From positions 248,001 to 312,000 of the forward strand of contig NZ_NPGA01000014.1 of the NCBI RefSeq assembly GCF_002259485.1: a DNA stretch of 64,000 bases, read 5' to 3'. Source of the stretch: Rhodococcus sp. 14-1411-2a. GTDB lineage: Bacteria > Actinomycetota > Actinomycetes > Mycobacteriales > Mycobacteriaceae. The notes below the pieces were generated by a model. It made no database searches. It saw only the letters and a list, made by a program, of their open reading frames with translations, and was not told the DNA's origin. Shown in pieces: positions 26,821 through 34,980 of this stretch. The position numbers and the translations under genes are program-made. Position 1 is the stretch's first letter; every line of letters starts with the position of its first letter.

Positions 26821-28052
26821 TGACCGGCGAGCACGCTTCGACGCCAACCCTCGTCGAGCGGCGAGACCCAGTCCGCCGAGAGTTCGGGATGCGCATTGGC
26901 CGAGAGCTCTTCGTAGGACGGCAGAACCGTCGAACTCGGCAACGCCTCGAACCGGGCGCGGGCGTCATCGGGCAATTGGTCGATATCGAGCACAGAGAAC
27001 TGCCCCCACACGTCCGGCGTCGCCTTCTCGAGTTGTTGCTCGGGCGACAACGCGAGATTGGCAACCACCTGCGCAGCGGCCGACTTCCCCGACGTCGACG
27101 GAATGGCAAGGAAACTCGCATTCCCGACGGTTCCCTCGTCGAGCGTCAGGACGCGGGTCTCCGGTGGGAAGGTGCCGTCGGCGACGAGTTTCGGGAGGGT
27201 CGCGGGGCCGTACGTCATCGTCATGTCGACCTGGCCACCGGCGTAGAGGGCGTCGAGCTCGGAGGAGGACTGCGGATACGTCGTTCCCTCGCGCCACAGT
27301 GACGGGGCGAGCTCGTTCAACTGATCGAACAACGCCGGGGCAAGGCGGTCGTAGGAGTCCTGATCGAACTGAGCGGGAACCTCGTCGACGCCGCCGGAGG
27401 CATTGATCAAGGCTTCACGCACGAACACCGAGCCGGTGAAGTCCGGGGGAGCGGGGTAGGTGAAGCGGCCCGGGTTCGCGCGAGCCCAGTCGAGCACGCC
27501 GTCGAATGTCGTCGGCGGATCAGGGATGGCTGCCGCGTTGTAGACGAGGGTGAATTGAGCTTTGTGCCAAGGTGATTCGCAGTTCTCTACTGGGGTACCG
27601 AAGTCGTCTAGCAACAGCGGATCCTCAGGATCGGTCAGTTCCATGTTCGGCAAATTCTGCGTCCAACCGCACAGCCACGCGCCTGCCTGCTTACCGGTGC
27701 CGAAGTTCGCGCCGTTGACCCACACCAGGTCCACTTCGCCGTCGGTGACCCCGGCCTGCCGCTCGGACAGGATGCGGTTGACGGCGTCGGTCGTCGATTC
27801 CACCGGTACGCGGCGCAGCGTGACACCTTCGGCAGCGGCCGCGGGGGTGAGCACGTCGTCGACGTAGGCATTGCCCTGCTCGTCGCCGCCGTACATCCAG
27901 AGCGAGACGGTCTGCCCCTGCGCCTGCTGTTCGATCTCGCTCCACGACTGCGCCTCGGCAATCGGTGCTTCCGAATCCGGCGCAGCGCAGGAGGTCAGCA
28001 GCAGCCCTGCGCTCGCCGCAATCGTCACTGCGCACCGTACTGAACGAATCAC
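26817..28052 (-). CDS. ABC transporter substrate-binding lipoprotein, YnjB family
   Basis: A 411-residue lipoprotein with lipobox LLTSC (Cys22). The mature part has the YnjB pattern: VSLWMYGGDEQGNAYVDDVL, DLVWVNGANF, and VYNAAAIPDPPTTFDGVLDW. The binding protein, two permeases and a PotA-like ATPase make a complete importer. The ligand of YnjB is not firmly known; related proteins bind thiamine, iron or small organic ions. No riboswitch was seen in the 144-bp leader. Confidence 0.9.
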   Translation of the reverse strand: MIRSVRCAVTIAASAGLLLTSCAAPDSEAPIAEAQSWSEIEQQAQGQTVSLWMYGGDEQGNAYVDDVLTPAAAAEGVTLRRVPVESTTDAVNRILSERQAGVTDGEVDLVWVNGANFGTGKQAGAWLCGWTQNLPNMELTDPEDPLLLDDFGTPVENCESPWHKAQFTLVYNAAAIPDPPTTFDGVLDWARANPGRFTYPAPPDFTGSVFVREALINASGGVDEVPAQFDQDSYDRLAPALFDQLNELAPSLWREGTTYPQSSSELDALYAGGQVDMTMTYGPATLPKLVADGTFPPETRVLTLDEGTVGNASFLAIPSTSGKSAAAQVVANLALSPEQQLEKATPDVWGQFSVLDIDQLPDDARARFEALPSSTVLPSYEELSANAHPELSADWVSPLDEGWRRSVLAGQ

Positions 28053-28196
28053 CGTTGGCCCTCCAGATCAACCGAAGCAGCCGTCGTCGACGCTGCCCTC
28101 ACCACCGTAATCGGTCGAATGAGACAACCGCTGAACACGCGGGCACACGAGTCTTGTGCACAATGGATCCTGACCGCCGGACGAGAGGCACACACC

Positions 28197-28865
28197 GTGA
28201 CGCAGGACCGCTTGACGCGTAGTCGCCGCGGCACCACCCTGAAATTGCTCGCGGCTGCCGTGGTCGTCATCGCTCTGGTGATCGTGCTCGGCACCGTCGA
28301 CCTACCCGATCCGTCGTTCATCCGTGACCGAGTGGCATCGGCCGGGCCGTGGGGCATCGCGCTGTTCGTGGTGCTCTATGCCGTCCTGTCGGCCACTCCG
28401 TTCCCCGCCAGCACGTTGACCATCGCGTCGGGACTGCTGTTCGGGTTGGCGGTGGGCGCAACCGTCGTGGTGTTCGCCGCCACGATGGGGGCGTATCTCG
28501 GGTACTGGGGCGCTCGGGCCCTGGGACGCGGCCAGGTGGCCCGCACCGAATGGGACAGGCTCCGCCGGCTCGACGCCATGCTCGGACGGCGCGGATTGCT
28601 GTCGGTGCTGCTCGTGCGTCTGGTGCCGCTGCCGTTCTCCTTGGTCAACTACGCGGCCGGAGTCAGCGCGGTGGGTCAGCGTGATTACGTGGTGGGGACG
28701 ATGGTCGGCATCGTGCCGGCGACCGTCGCCTACACCGCGCTCGGGGCCTACGGAACGTCTCCATTCTCGTGGCCGTTCGCCATCGCATTGCTCGCGGTGC
28801 TGGCGATCGCGGCGGGTTCGGCGCTGTTGGCACGCCGCCTGGGTCTCACCGGCGCTGCCGAATGA
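28197..28865 (+). CDS. TVP38/TMEM64 (DedA-like) membrane protein
   Basis: A 222-residue integral membrane protein with about five helices. The VTT-domain features are ATPFPASTLTIASGLLFG, the central VRLVPLPFSLVNYAAGVS (the conserved R-P-x-P region), and GTMVGIVPATVAYTALGAYG. The family includes lipid scramblases and DedA proteins. The GTG at 28197 has a GAGAGG ribosome site; an in-frame upstream ATG is not preferred. It overlaps the next gene (ATGA). Confidence 0.85.
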   Translation: MTQDRLTRSRRGTTLKLLAAAVVVIALVIVLGTVDLPDPSFIRDRVASAGPWGIALFVVLYAVLSATPFPASTLTIASGLLFGLAVGATVVVFAATMGAYLGYWGARALGRGQVARTEWDRLRRLDAMLGRRGLLSVLLVRLVPLPFSLVNYAAGVSAVGQRDYVVGTMVGIVPATVAYTALGAYGTSPFSWPFAIALLAVLAIAAGSALLARRLGLTGAAE

Positions 28866-29473
28866 TCGACAGCTTTCTGCGTCGCCACCTCGAAAGCCCG
28901 CTCGATCGCTGTGCCCGCGCCCTCGACCGCCCCGCGATCACACCCGACCGCATCACCGCCGCCGGACTGGTGCTCGGTCTCGGGAGTGCATTGGCGGCCG
29001 GGCTGCAGTTCTGGATCCTCGCGTTGGTGTTGTGGATCGTCTCCCGCATCGCCGACGGCCTGGACGGGCCCCTGGCGCGCAGGCGGGCGACAACAGCCGG
29101 GGCAGGCGGATTCTTCGACATCACCGCCGATTTCGTGGTCTACGGCACGACGGTGGTGGGCGTCGCGGTGGGTGCCTCGGCCGGATACGACGCCCCCTGG
29201 TGGCCGTTCCTGCTGGTGCTGTTGGCGTACTACATCAACGGCACCGCGTTCTTGGCGTTCTCCTCGATCGCCGAGCGCACCGGCCGTACCATCGACGACG
29301 GCCGATCACTGTCGTTCCTCGGCGGCTTGGCCGAGGGTGCCGAAACCATTGCGGTGCACAGTCTCTGGCTTCTGCTGCCTGGTATCTCGTGGCAGATCGC
29401 GGTGGTCTGGGCGGCGGTGGTCGCGGTGAGCTCCGGTCAGCGGATCATCGCCGGGTATCGCGCGCTCTCCTGA
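28862..29473 (+). CDS. CDP-alcohol phosphatidyltransferase family protein
   Basis: A 203-residue membrane enzyme with the family catalytic motif DGxxARxxxxxxxxGxxxDxxxD, seen as DGPLAR, then GGFFDITAD. About six helices surround it. Such enzymes join a CDP-activated lipid to an alcohol (glycerol phosphate, inositol phosphate and others); the alcohol is not readable here. It is coupled to the TVP38-like gene, so lipid synthesis and lipid flipping may be linked. Its 3' end overlaps the convergent reductase by 29 bases. Confidence 0.87.
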   Translation: MIDSFLRRHLESPLDRCARALDRPAITPDRITAAGLVLGLGSALAAGLQFWILALVLWIVSRIADGLDGPLARRRATTAGAGGFFDITADFVVYGTTVVGVAVGASAGYDAPWWPFLLVLLAYYINGTAFLAFSSIAERTGRTIDDGRSLSFLGGLAEGAETIAVHSLWLLLPGISWQIAVVWAAVVAVSSGQRIIAGYRALS

Positions 29474-30908
29474 TCCACGTGCCGCGCACTTTCGCCAGTG
29501 CGGCCGTTGCGCGGGAAATAACCGGAGAACCCAACTGCGCCTTCACGTCCGCTATCGCCGCGTTCCACGGACCGTCGTTGTACGTCGGATACGGATGGGT
29601 GGCCCCAGCGAGGTCGCGGGTACGCAGCCCCTGCTCGATGGCGATGATCAGCTCCCCGATCGTCTCGCCCGCTCTCGGTCCCACCACACAGGCCCCGACG
29701 ATGCGACGCTTGGCATCGAGCACCAGCGTCGTCGATCCGTTCGTCGCTTTCTCGGTGACGGCTCTGTCGACGTGATGGTGGTCCAAAGTCTGCAGCCGTA
29801 GTCCGCGACTGCAAGCGGTCCGCACATCGATTCCGGCCGAGGCGATCTCGGGATCGGTGAACGTCACCCGCGGAGTTCCCGTCGTACTCACTTTTCGGTT
29901 CAGACCGAGTGCCGCATTGCTCGCAGCCAGACTGCCGTGCACACCGGCAGTGTGCGTGAACTGCGGATGACCGGTGAGATCTCCGGCCGCCCAGATGCGG
30001 GGATTGGTGGTCCGCAGATGCTCGTCGACCTGAACGAATCCGTTGTCGTCCAATTCCACACCGGCCGTGTCCAAGCCGAGCGACGCGGTTCGCGGAGTCC
30101 GTCCGGTGGCGATGAGCACTCGATCGAATTGAATCTCGACACCCGTATCGGTCACGGCCGAGCCGTCGGCGATGCGCACGACGGACGTCGAGGTCAGCAC
30201 GCGCACACCCTCGTCGGTCAACGACTGCATCAGGATCGACGAGGCCTCAGGATGCTCGCGCGGCAGGATCGTGTCCGACCGTCCGACGAGGGTGACGTCC
30301 GATCCGAGACGCGAGAATGCCTGCGCCATTTCGCAACCTACCGAACCGGCACCGACGATCAGCAGTCGCTCCGGCAAGTCCTCGAGATCCCACAGGGTGT
30401 CGCTGGTCAGATAGTCCACGTTGTCGATGCCGTCGATCGCCGGCACCGTGGGATGCGCGCCGGTGGTCACGATCGCCTGACCGAAATGCAGTATCCGCAT
30501 ACCGACTTTCACCGTGTTCGGACCTGTGAAAACAGCGTCCCCGCTGATCACCTGTACTCCTGCCTCGGTGAGTGCCTCCGGTGAATCGATCGGCGCGATC
30601 TCGGCGATCGAGCCGTGCACGTGCTGCATCACGCGTGCGAAGTCCACGATCGGTGGCTGGGTGACGATGCCGAAGCGGGACGCGGATCGAACCGTCTGTG
30701 CCGCCGAGGCCGCCGCGAGGAGCGCTTTGGACGGAACGCATCCGGTCCACAGGCAGTCGCCGCCGGTGCGTTCCCGTTCGATCAATACGGCGTGAATGCC
30801 GAAGCCCGCTGCGGTCTTCGCCGCCACGATGCCGGCGGTGCCACCGCCCACCACGACCACGTCGGCGCGGTTCTCGGGCACACTCGAAGACGAACGACGG
30901 ATTCCCAT
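29445..30908 (-). CDS. FAD-dependent pyridine nucleotide-disulphide oxidoreductase (mercuric reductase-like)
   Basis: A 487-residue flavoprotein. It has an N-terminal FAD motif (VVVVGGGTAGIVAAKTA) and a redox disulfide in GGDCLWTGCVPSKALL (CxxxxC). The NADH site is LLIVGAGSVGCEMAQAF, the second FAD motif is PRIWAAGDLTG, and a dimerisation domain ends in AGATHPYPTYND. The His-Pro near the C terminus matches the lipoamide dehydrogenase/mercuric reductase group, but no mercury-binding N-terminal domain or mer gene is present. An ATG at 30908 with a GGGA site is used; a frame 54 codons longer has no family match. The substrate is unknown. Confidence 0.9.
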   Translation of the reverse strand: MGIRRSSSSVPENRADVVVVGGGTAGIVAAKTAAGFGIHAVLIERERTGGDCLWTGCVPSKALLAAASAAQTVRSASRFGIVTQPPIVDFARVMQHVHGSIAEIAPIDSPEALTEAGVQVISGDAVFTGPNTVKVGMRILHFGQAIVTTGAHPTVPAIDGIDNVDYLTSDTLWDLEDLPERLLIVGAGSVGCEMAQAFSRLGSDVTLVGRSDTILPREHPEASSILMQSLTDEGVRVLTSTSVVRIADGSAVTDTGVEIQFDRVLIATGRTPRTASLGLDTAGVELDDNGFVQVDEHLRTTNPRIWAAGDLTGHPQFTHTAGVHGSLAASNAALGLNRKVSTTGTPRVTFTDPEIASAGIDVRTACSRGLRLQTLDHHHVDRAVTEKATNGSTTLVLDAKRRIVGACVVGPRAGETIGELIIAIEQGLRTRDLAGATHPYPTYNDGPWNAAIADVKAQLGSPVISRATAALAKVRGTWIRRARDTRR

Positions 30909-30944
30909 ACTTCCCACTATGCCCGCGCCCTGGAGAGACCCGAC

Positions 30945-31592
30945 ATGAGACGACCGACGAAATACACGATGTCGGCCCGCCTGTACGACGTGATCTCCTT
31001 CGAATGGCCGGTGTATCGAGCCGGTCGGGAGGCGGCGTTCGAGCTGCTGAATCTGCCTGCGGGAAGCCATGTTCTGGACCTCGGCTGCGGGACGGGACTG
31101 AACTTCGCCGGGCTGCAGCGGATGATCGGCCCGACCGGCTCGATCACCGGAGTCGACGCCAGCTCACAGATGCTCGAACAGGCCAGGCGGCGAGCCGACC
31201 GGGCCGGCTGGGACAACATCACGCTGGTCGCTGCCGACGCCACCGCCCTCACCAGCGCGGATCTGGGCGAGGCCGAGTTCGATGCTGCGCTGAGTACGTA
31301 TGCACTCTCGCTGATGACGCCGTGGCAGGCGGCCCTCGACTCGATGATCTCGCACACTCGCGAGGGCGGCGTCGTGGCCGTCGTCGACATGCAGCGGCCC
31401 GTCGGACGGGCGGCGGCCTGGACCCCGCTGGCGAAACTTGCCTGCCGACTCGGAGGCGCGGACATCGAAGCCCATCCGTGGACGGCGATGACGCCACGGC
31501 TGCGCGATCTGTCGACTCGCTCCGTTCGCGGCGGCCACATCCAGGTCCGCGTCGGGACTGTTGCATCACGCCCAGCAGCGCCGAGTTCGTAA
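30945..31592 (+). CDS. Class I SAM-dependent methyltransferase
   Basis: A 215-residue methyltransferase with motif I HVLDLGCGTGLNF, the acidic end of strand 2 (SITGVDASSQML) and motif II (FDAALSTYALSLM). The opening TMSARLYDVISFEWPVYR is common in ubiquinone/menaquinone-like and phospholipid-like members. A GGAGAG ribosome site precedes the ATG. The start is only 36 bp from the divergent reductase. The substrate cannot be told. Confidence 0.88.
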   Translation: MRRPTKYTMSARLYDVISFEWPVYRAGREAAFELLNLPAGSHVLDLGCGTGLNFAGLQRMIGPTGSITGVDASSQMLEQARRRADRAGWDNITLVAADATALTSADLGEAEFDAALSTYALSLMTPWQAALDSMISHTREGGVVAVVDMQRPVGRAAAWTPLAKLACRLGGADIEAHPWTAMTPRLRDLSTRSVRGGHIQVRVGTVASRPAAPSS

Positions 31593-31651
31593 CCGACGCT
31601 CGCCTGCGTGACGACCGGTGAGTTTTTGCTCGCGCCGAGGTCCAACCGATC

Positions 31652-32518
31652 ATGACGACACAGACGGTTTCCGTTCCCGGTGCGACCCTGACCTACGACG
31701 TGATCGGCGAGCTCGAGCCAGGGGTCACCCCGTTGTTGCTCATCGGCTCACCGATGGATGCGAGCGGGTTCGGTACGTTGGCATCGCACTTCCGCGACCG
31801 GGTGGTCGTCACATACGACCCGAGAAATGTCGGACGTAGTCGACGAGACGACGCGACCGCGGCGGTCACCGTCGGCGAACATGCCGACGACCTGCATGCA
31901 GTGCTCACCGCCGTCGGCCACGGTCCTGTCGATGTCTTCGCCTCCAGCGGGGGCGCGGTCAATGCGCTGGTGCTCGTGAGCAGATACCCGTCCGACGTTC
32001 GGACGTTGGTTGCCCACGAACCGCCCGCCGGAGGCACTCTGCCGGACCGCGAGAACATCGCGACAGTGTGCGCACACATGGTGGCCACGTACGACGCTCA
32101 CGGCCTCGGCTCGGCCATGGCCGAATTCATGTCGCTGTTGATGCATGCAGGCCCTATCGACGACGCGTTCTTCGCTCGCCCGGCACCGGACCCGGCGCAG
32201 TTCGGCCTACCGACCGAGGACGACGGAACCCGCGACGATGCCCTGATGTCCAACATGCGCGGGGGAGGCGTCGATTTCGCGCCGGATGTCGATGCATTGC
32301 GTGCTGCTCCCACCACAGTGGTGATCGGAGTAGGTGAAGAATCCGGCGGCCCAGAGGACGGTCACATCGCGGCTCGCGCAGCGTATTCGACTGCAGCGCT
32401 CCTCGGATCGGAGCCGATCGTCTTTCCCGGCGGCCACTCGGGATTCCTCGGCGGCGAATTTGGTCAGACCGGAAAACCGACCGAATTTGCCGAGAGTCTG
32501 CGAAGAGTATTGAGCTGA
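31652..32518 (+). CDS. Alpha/beta hydrolase
   Basis: A 288-residue alpha/beta hydrolase. The oxyanion region is LLLIGSPMDASGFGTLASHF and the nucleophile elbow is VFASSGGAVNALVL (A-S-S-G-G instead of GxSxG). The late catalytic acid is expected near VVIGVGEES, with the His in FPGGHSGF. The type is widespread in actinobacteria as an epoxide hydrolase or esterase-like enzyme. The substrate is unknown. Confidence 0.87.
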   Translation: MTTQTVSVPGATLTYDVIGELEPGVTPLLLIGSPMDASGFGTLASHFRDRVVVTYDPRNVGRSRRDDATAAVTVGEHADDLHAVLTAVGHGPVDVFASSGGAVNALVLVSRYPSDVRTLVAHEPPAGGTLPDRENIATVCAHMVATYDAHGLGSAMAEFMSLLMHAGPIDDAFFARPAPDPAQFGLPTEDDGTRDDALMSNMRGGGVDFAPDVDALRAAPTTVVIGVGEESGGPEDGHIAARAAYSTAALLGSEPIVFPGGHSGFLGGEFGQTGKPTEFAESLRRVLS

Positions 32519-32551
32519 AGAAGATTCCGTCCTACAGAACCAGGAGCAATC

Positions 32552-33169
32552 ATGGGCCTCATCACATTGGAGTTGTTCGCCACCCTCGACCTCGTCGCAC
32601 AATCACCAGGAAGCCCCGAGGAAGATCCCGAGAACTTCCCCTTCGGTGGTTGGCAGGCTCCTCTGCTCGACGAGGTCTCCGGAGCGCAAGTCGACGCCGC
32701 ATACGAGGGCACGGATGCGCTCCTGCTCGGCCGACGCACCTACGACATCTTCGCCGCCTACTGGCCGAACCATAAAGGCTCGTTCGCAACGCTGTTCAAC
32801 GCCATACCGAAATACGTGGCCTCGCGCGGCACACCCGATCTGCGGTGGGACGGTTCGACTCAACTCGGACCGAACCTGGTCGATGCGGTGCGTGAAATCC
32901 GAGATCGACACGACCACATCAAAGTGGTCGGAAGCCTCGATCTGGTGCAGACCCTGTTGCGCGAGAAGCTTTTCGACCGCCTCGATCTGTGGGTGCATCC
33001 CATCCTGCTCGGAGTGGGAAAGAGAGTGTTCGCCGACGGCACCGTGCCCAGCAACCTGACGTTGCTCGAGCCACCGGCCGTCGACGGCGAAGGCACCGTG
33101 TACCTGCGTTACGGCCTAGATGCCGGAACCCCGGAAGTCGGCAACATGGACGACCTGCAGGGCGGCTGA
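32552..33169 (+). CDS. Dihydrofolate reductase/RibD C-terminal domain protein
   Basis: A 205-residue protein of the RibD C-terminal/DHFR-like fold. It has LELFATLDLVAQSPG at the start, LLLGRRTYDIFAAYWPNHKG, KYVASRGTP and HIKVVGSLDLVQTLLREKL. These small proteins are common near hydrolases in actinobacteria and probably bind NADPH. The reaction is unknown. A CAGGAG ribosome site precedes the ATG. Confidence 0.85.
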   Translation: MGLITLELFATLDLVAQSPGSPEEDPENFPFGGWQAPLLDEVSGAQVDAAYEGTDALLLGRRTYDIFAAYWPNHKGSFATLFNAIPKYVASRGTPDLRWDGSTQLGPNLVDAVREIRDRHDHIKVVGSLDLVQTLLREKLFDRLDLWVHPILLGVGKRVFADGTVPSNLTLLEPPAVDGEGTVYLRYGLDAGTPEVGNMDDLQGG

Positions 33170-33183
33170 TCTGGCCGAGAAGT

Positions 33184-33906
33184 TCACTTCTTCTGGCGTC
33201 GGCTACCTCCGTGCCAGTCCTGTTGCACGCCCGCTTCGTCTTCCTGCACGCCGAGGGCCTTGAGTTGCGGAAGCTCACGCAGACTGCGCTTCATCTCGGC
33301 GAAGCCGGGGAAGCGAGCGAGTCCGATCACGTTGTCCCACAGCGGTACTGCCTCCTCGTCGCTGGGCAGTCGGCTGATCACCGGCCCGAAGAATGCGACG
33401 CCGTCCGGCGGCTCGAAGGCGATGATCGGGGTTCCGACGTCCTTGCCGGTGAGCGAGAGGGCGTGATCGGTTTCCGCTCGGATCTCCTCGTCGAGCGACG
33501 AATCATCCAGTGCTGCAGTGTGATGGGTGGGCAGTCCGAGCTGTTCGAGGATCGGCCCCAGGAATTCTGCGGTGCCGCGATGGCTGTGGCTCGTAGCGTC
33601 GTCGGGCACCACCTCGGTGTCGAAGATGCGGGTGCCGAGGGCCTCGTACAGTGGCCCGATCGCTGCCGATCCGTGCTCACGACGAATATCGGCAGTAGCC
33701 CGCAGCAGTCGTAGACCCGCGGTGTGCCCGGCCTCGTACTCGGGCGGGAAGTGGGCGTCGTAGTCGATGTGCGAGTTGAGCAGCCGCAGCGAGATGAACC
33801 GCCAGTCGACGGTGTAGTCGCGCTGGGCCTGGACCTTGCGAACCCATTTGCTGGTCATCCAGGCAAACGGGCACACCGGATCGAAATAGAACTCGATATC
33901 GGACAT
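33184..33906 (-). CDS. DsbA-like protein, mycothiol-dependent reductase (Rv2466c) family
   Basis: A 240-residue thioredoxin-fold protein of the FrnE/DsbA group, closest in style to Rv2466c. The opening MSDIEFYFDPVCPFAWMTSK puts CPFA where Rv2466c has CPWC, so only the first cysteine is kept. The cis-proline side and helical insert (IGPLYEALGTRIFD) are present. Loss of the resolving cysteine suggests a monothiol mechanism with mycothiol, or a non-redox role. AAGGAG precedes the ATG at 33906. It lies 28 bases after the LysR gene on the same strand. Confidence 0.85.
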   Translation of the reverse strand: MSDIEFYFDPVCPFAWMTSKWVRKVQAQRDYTVDWRFISLRLLNSHIDYDAHFPPEYEAGHTAGLRLLRATADIRREHGSAAIGPLYEALGTRIFDTEVVPDDATSHSHRGTAEFLGPILEQLGLPTHHTAALDDSSLDEEIRAETDHALSLTGKDVGTPIIAFEPPDGVAFFGPVISRLPSDEEAVPLWDNVIGLARFPGFAEMKRSLRELPQLKALGVQEDEAGVQQDWHGGSRRQKK

Positions 33907-33934
33907 CAGGGGTCTCCTTATGGGGCGTAGGTAT

Positions 33935-34843
33935 TCAGTGTTCACCCAACAGTGCCGAACGTTGTTCGGTGACGACGGCCCGGATGGCGTCGACCACCGC
34001 CGAGACCTCCGGCCGCCGCAGTGTTTCGGTACGGGTGACGAGCCAGTAGGTCAGTTTCACCGCGATGGCGTCGGGCAGGACTCGTCGTAGGTCGGGGTGG
34101 CGGTCGGCCATGAAGCACGGCAACAGCCCGATGCCCGCGGATGCGCGGGTGGCCTCGACGTGCACGAAGACGTTGGTGGAGGTGACCGATTCGCGCATCG
34201 TCGGGGTGAAGTTGGGGGCCAGATCGAGATCGTCGACGTGCAGCATCGAGTCGATGAAATAGATGAACGGGTGTGCGGAGAGATCGGCCGGCACCTGGGG
34301 CGTTCCGTGCTCGTGCAGATAGTCCTCGGAGGCATAGAGGCCGAGTAGATAGTCCCCGAGCCGGATGGCCTCGGCGCGATGCACTTGCGGTTGCCCGACG
34401 ACGATCTCGATGTCCAGGCCCGATCGTTGCTGCGACGCGCGCCTGGTGACCGCCACGATTTCCACGGACACGCGCGGATGAGCGCGCTGCACCCGCGCCG
34501 CGGCCGGAGCCGCGATGTAGGCGCTGAATCCGTCGGTCGCCGAAATGCGCACGACGCCTTCCAACGCGCCGACATCGCTCGAGACGAGGGTGCGCAGCGC
34601 ATCCTCGACGGCCTCCGCAGCGGCCAGCGCCCCGCGGCCCAGCTGCGTCAGCTCCCAGCCACCGGCACCACGGGTGAGGACCCGGCCGCCGAGCGTGTCC
34701 TCGAGTGCGGCGATGCGTCGGGAAATGGTCGTGTGGTTGATGCCCAGGTCGTCGGCGGCGGAGCTGTAGCGACCGGTACGACTGACAGCGAGCAGCACCA
34801 GCAGGTCGTCTGCACTGGGGATCTTCGCGCCACCGAGCGTCAT
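33935..34843 (-). CDS. LysR family regulator divergent from the MHS transporter
   Basis: A 302-residue LysR regulator starting at MTLGGAKIPSADDLLVLLAV; the HTH is YSSAADDLGINHTTISRRIAALEDT. The effector domain is shown by EGVVRISATDGFSAYIAAPA. It is divergent from the transporter gene with 137 bp between. That gap holds TGCAGAT (34855-34861) and ATCTGCA (34896-34902) in inverted order, a loose fit to paired LysR half-sites. It likely controls the transporter-dehydrogenase operon. Confidence 0.88.
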   Translation of the reverse strand: MTLGGAKIPSADDLLVLLAVSRTGRYSSAADDLGINHTTISRRIAALEDTLGGRVLTRGAGGWELTQLGRGALAAAEAVEDALRTLVSSDVGALEGVVRISATDGFSAYIAAPAAARVQRAHPRVSVEIVAVTRRASQQRSGLDIEIVVGQPQVHRAEAIRLGDYLLGLYASEDYLHEHGTPQVPADLSAHPFIYFIDSMLHVDDLDLAPNFTPTMRESVTSTNVFVHVEATRASAGIGLLPCFMADRHPDLRRVLPDAIAVKLTYWLVTRTETLRRPEVSAVVDAIRAVVTEQRSALLGEH

Positions 34844-34980
34844 GTGTGCAGTTTTGCAGATCCGACCTGCGTTCATGGCTCTTGCGCCTACAAACATCTG
34901 CACCAATACTCAGAGCAACCCGCAGTTGTGTGGTCCATCACATGCATGAACGTGACGTGCTGAGTAACACAGGAGAAAAC

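Noticed and set aside
28053..28196. Possible riboswitch before the YnjB-type importer
   Set aside because: No TPP or cobalamin core motifs were found on the minus strand.
29445..30908. Mercury resistance
   Set aside because: The reductase has a CxxxxC disulfide but no mercury-binding N-terminal domain, no C-terminal cysteine pair and no mer neighbours.
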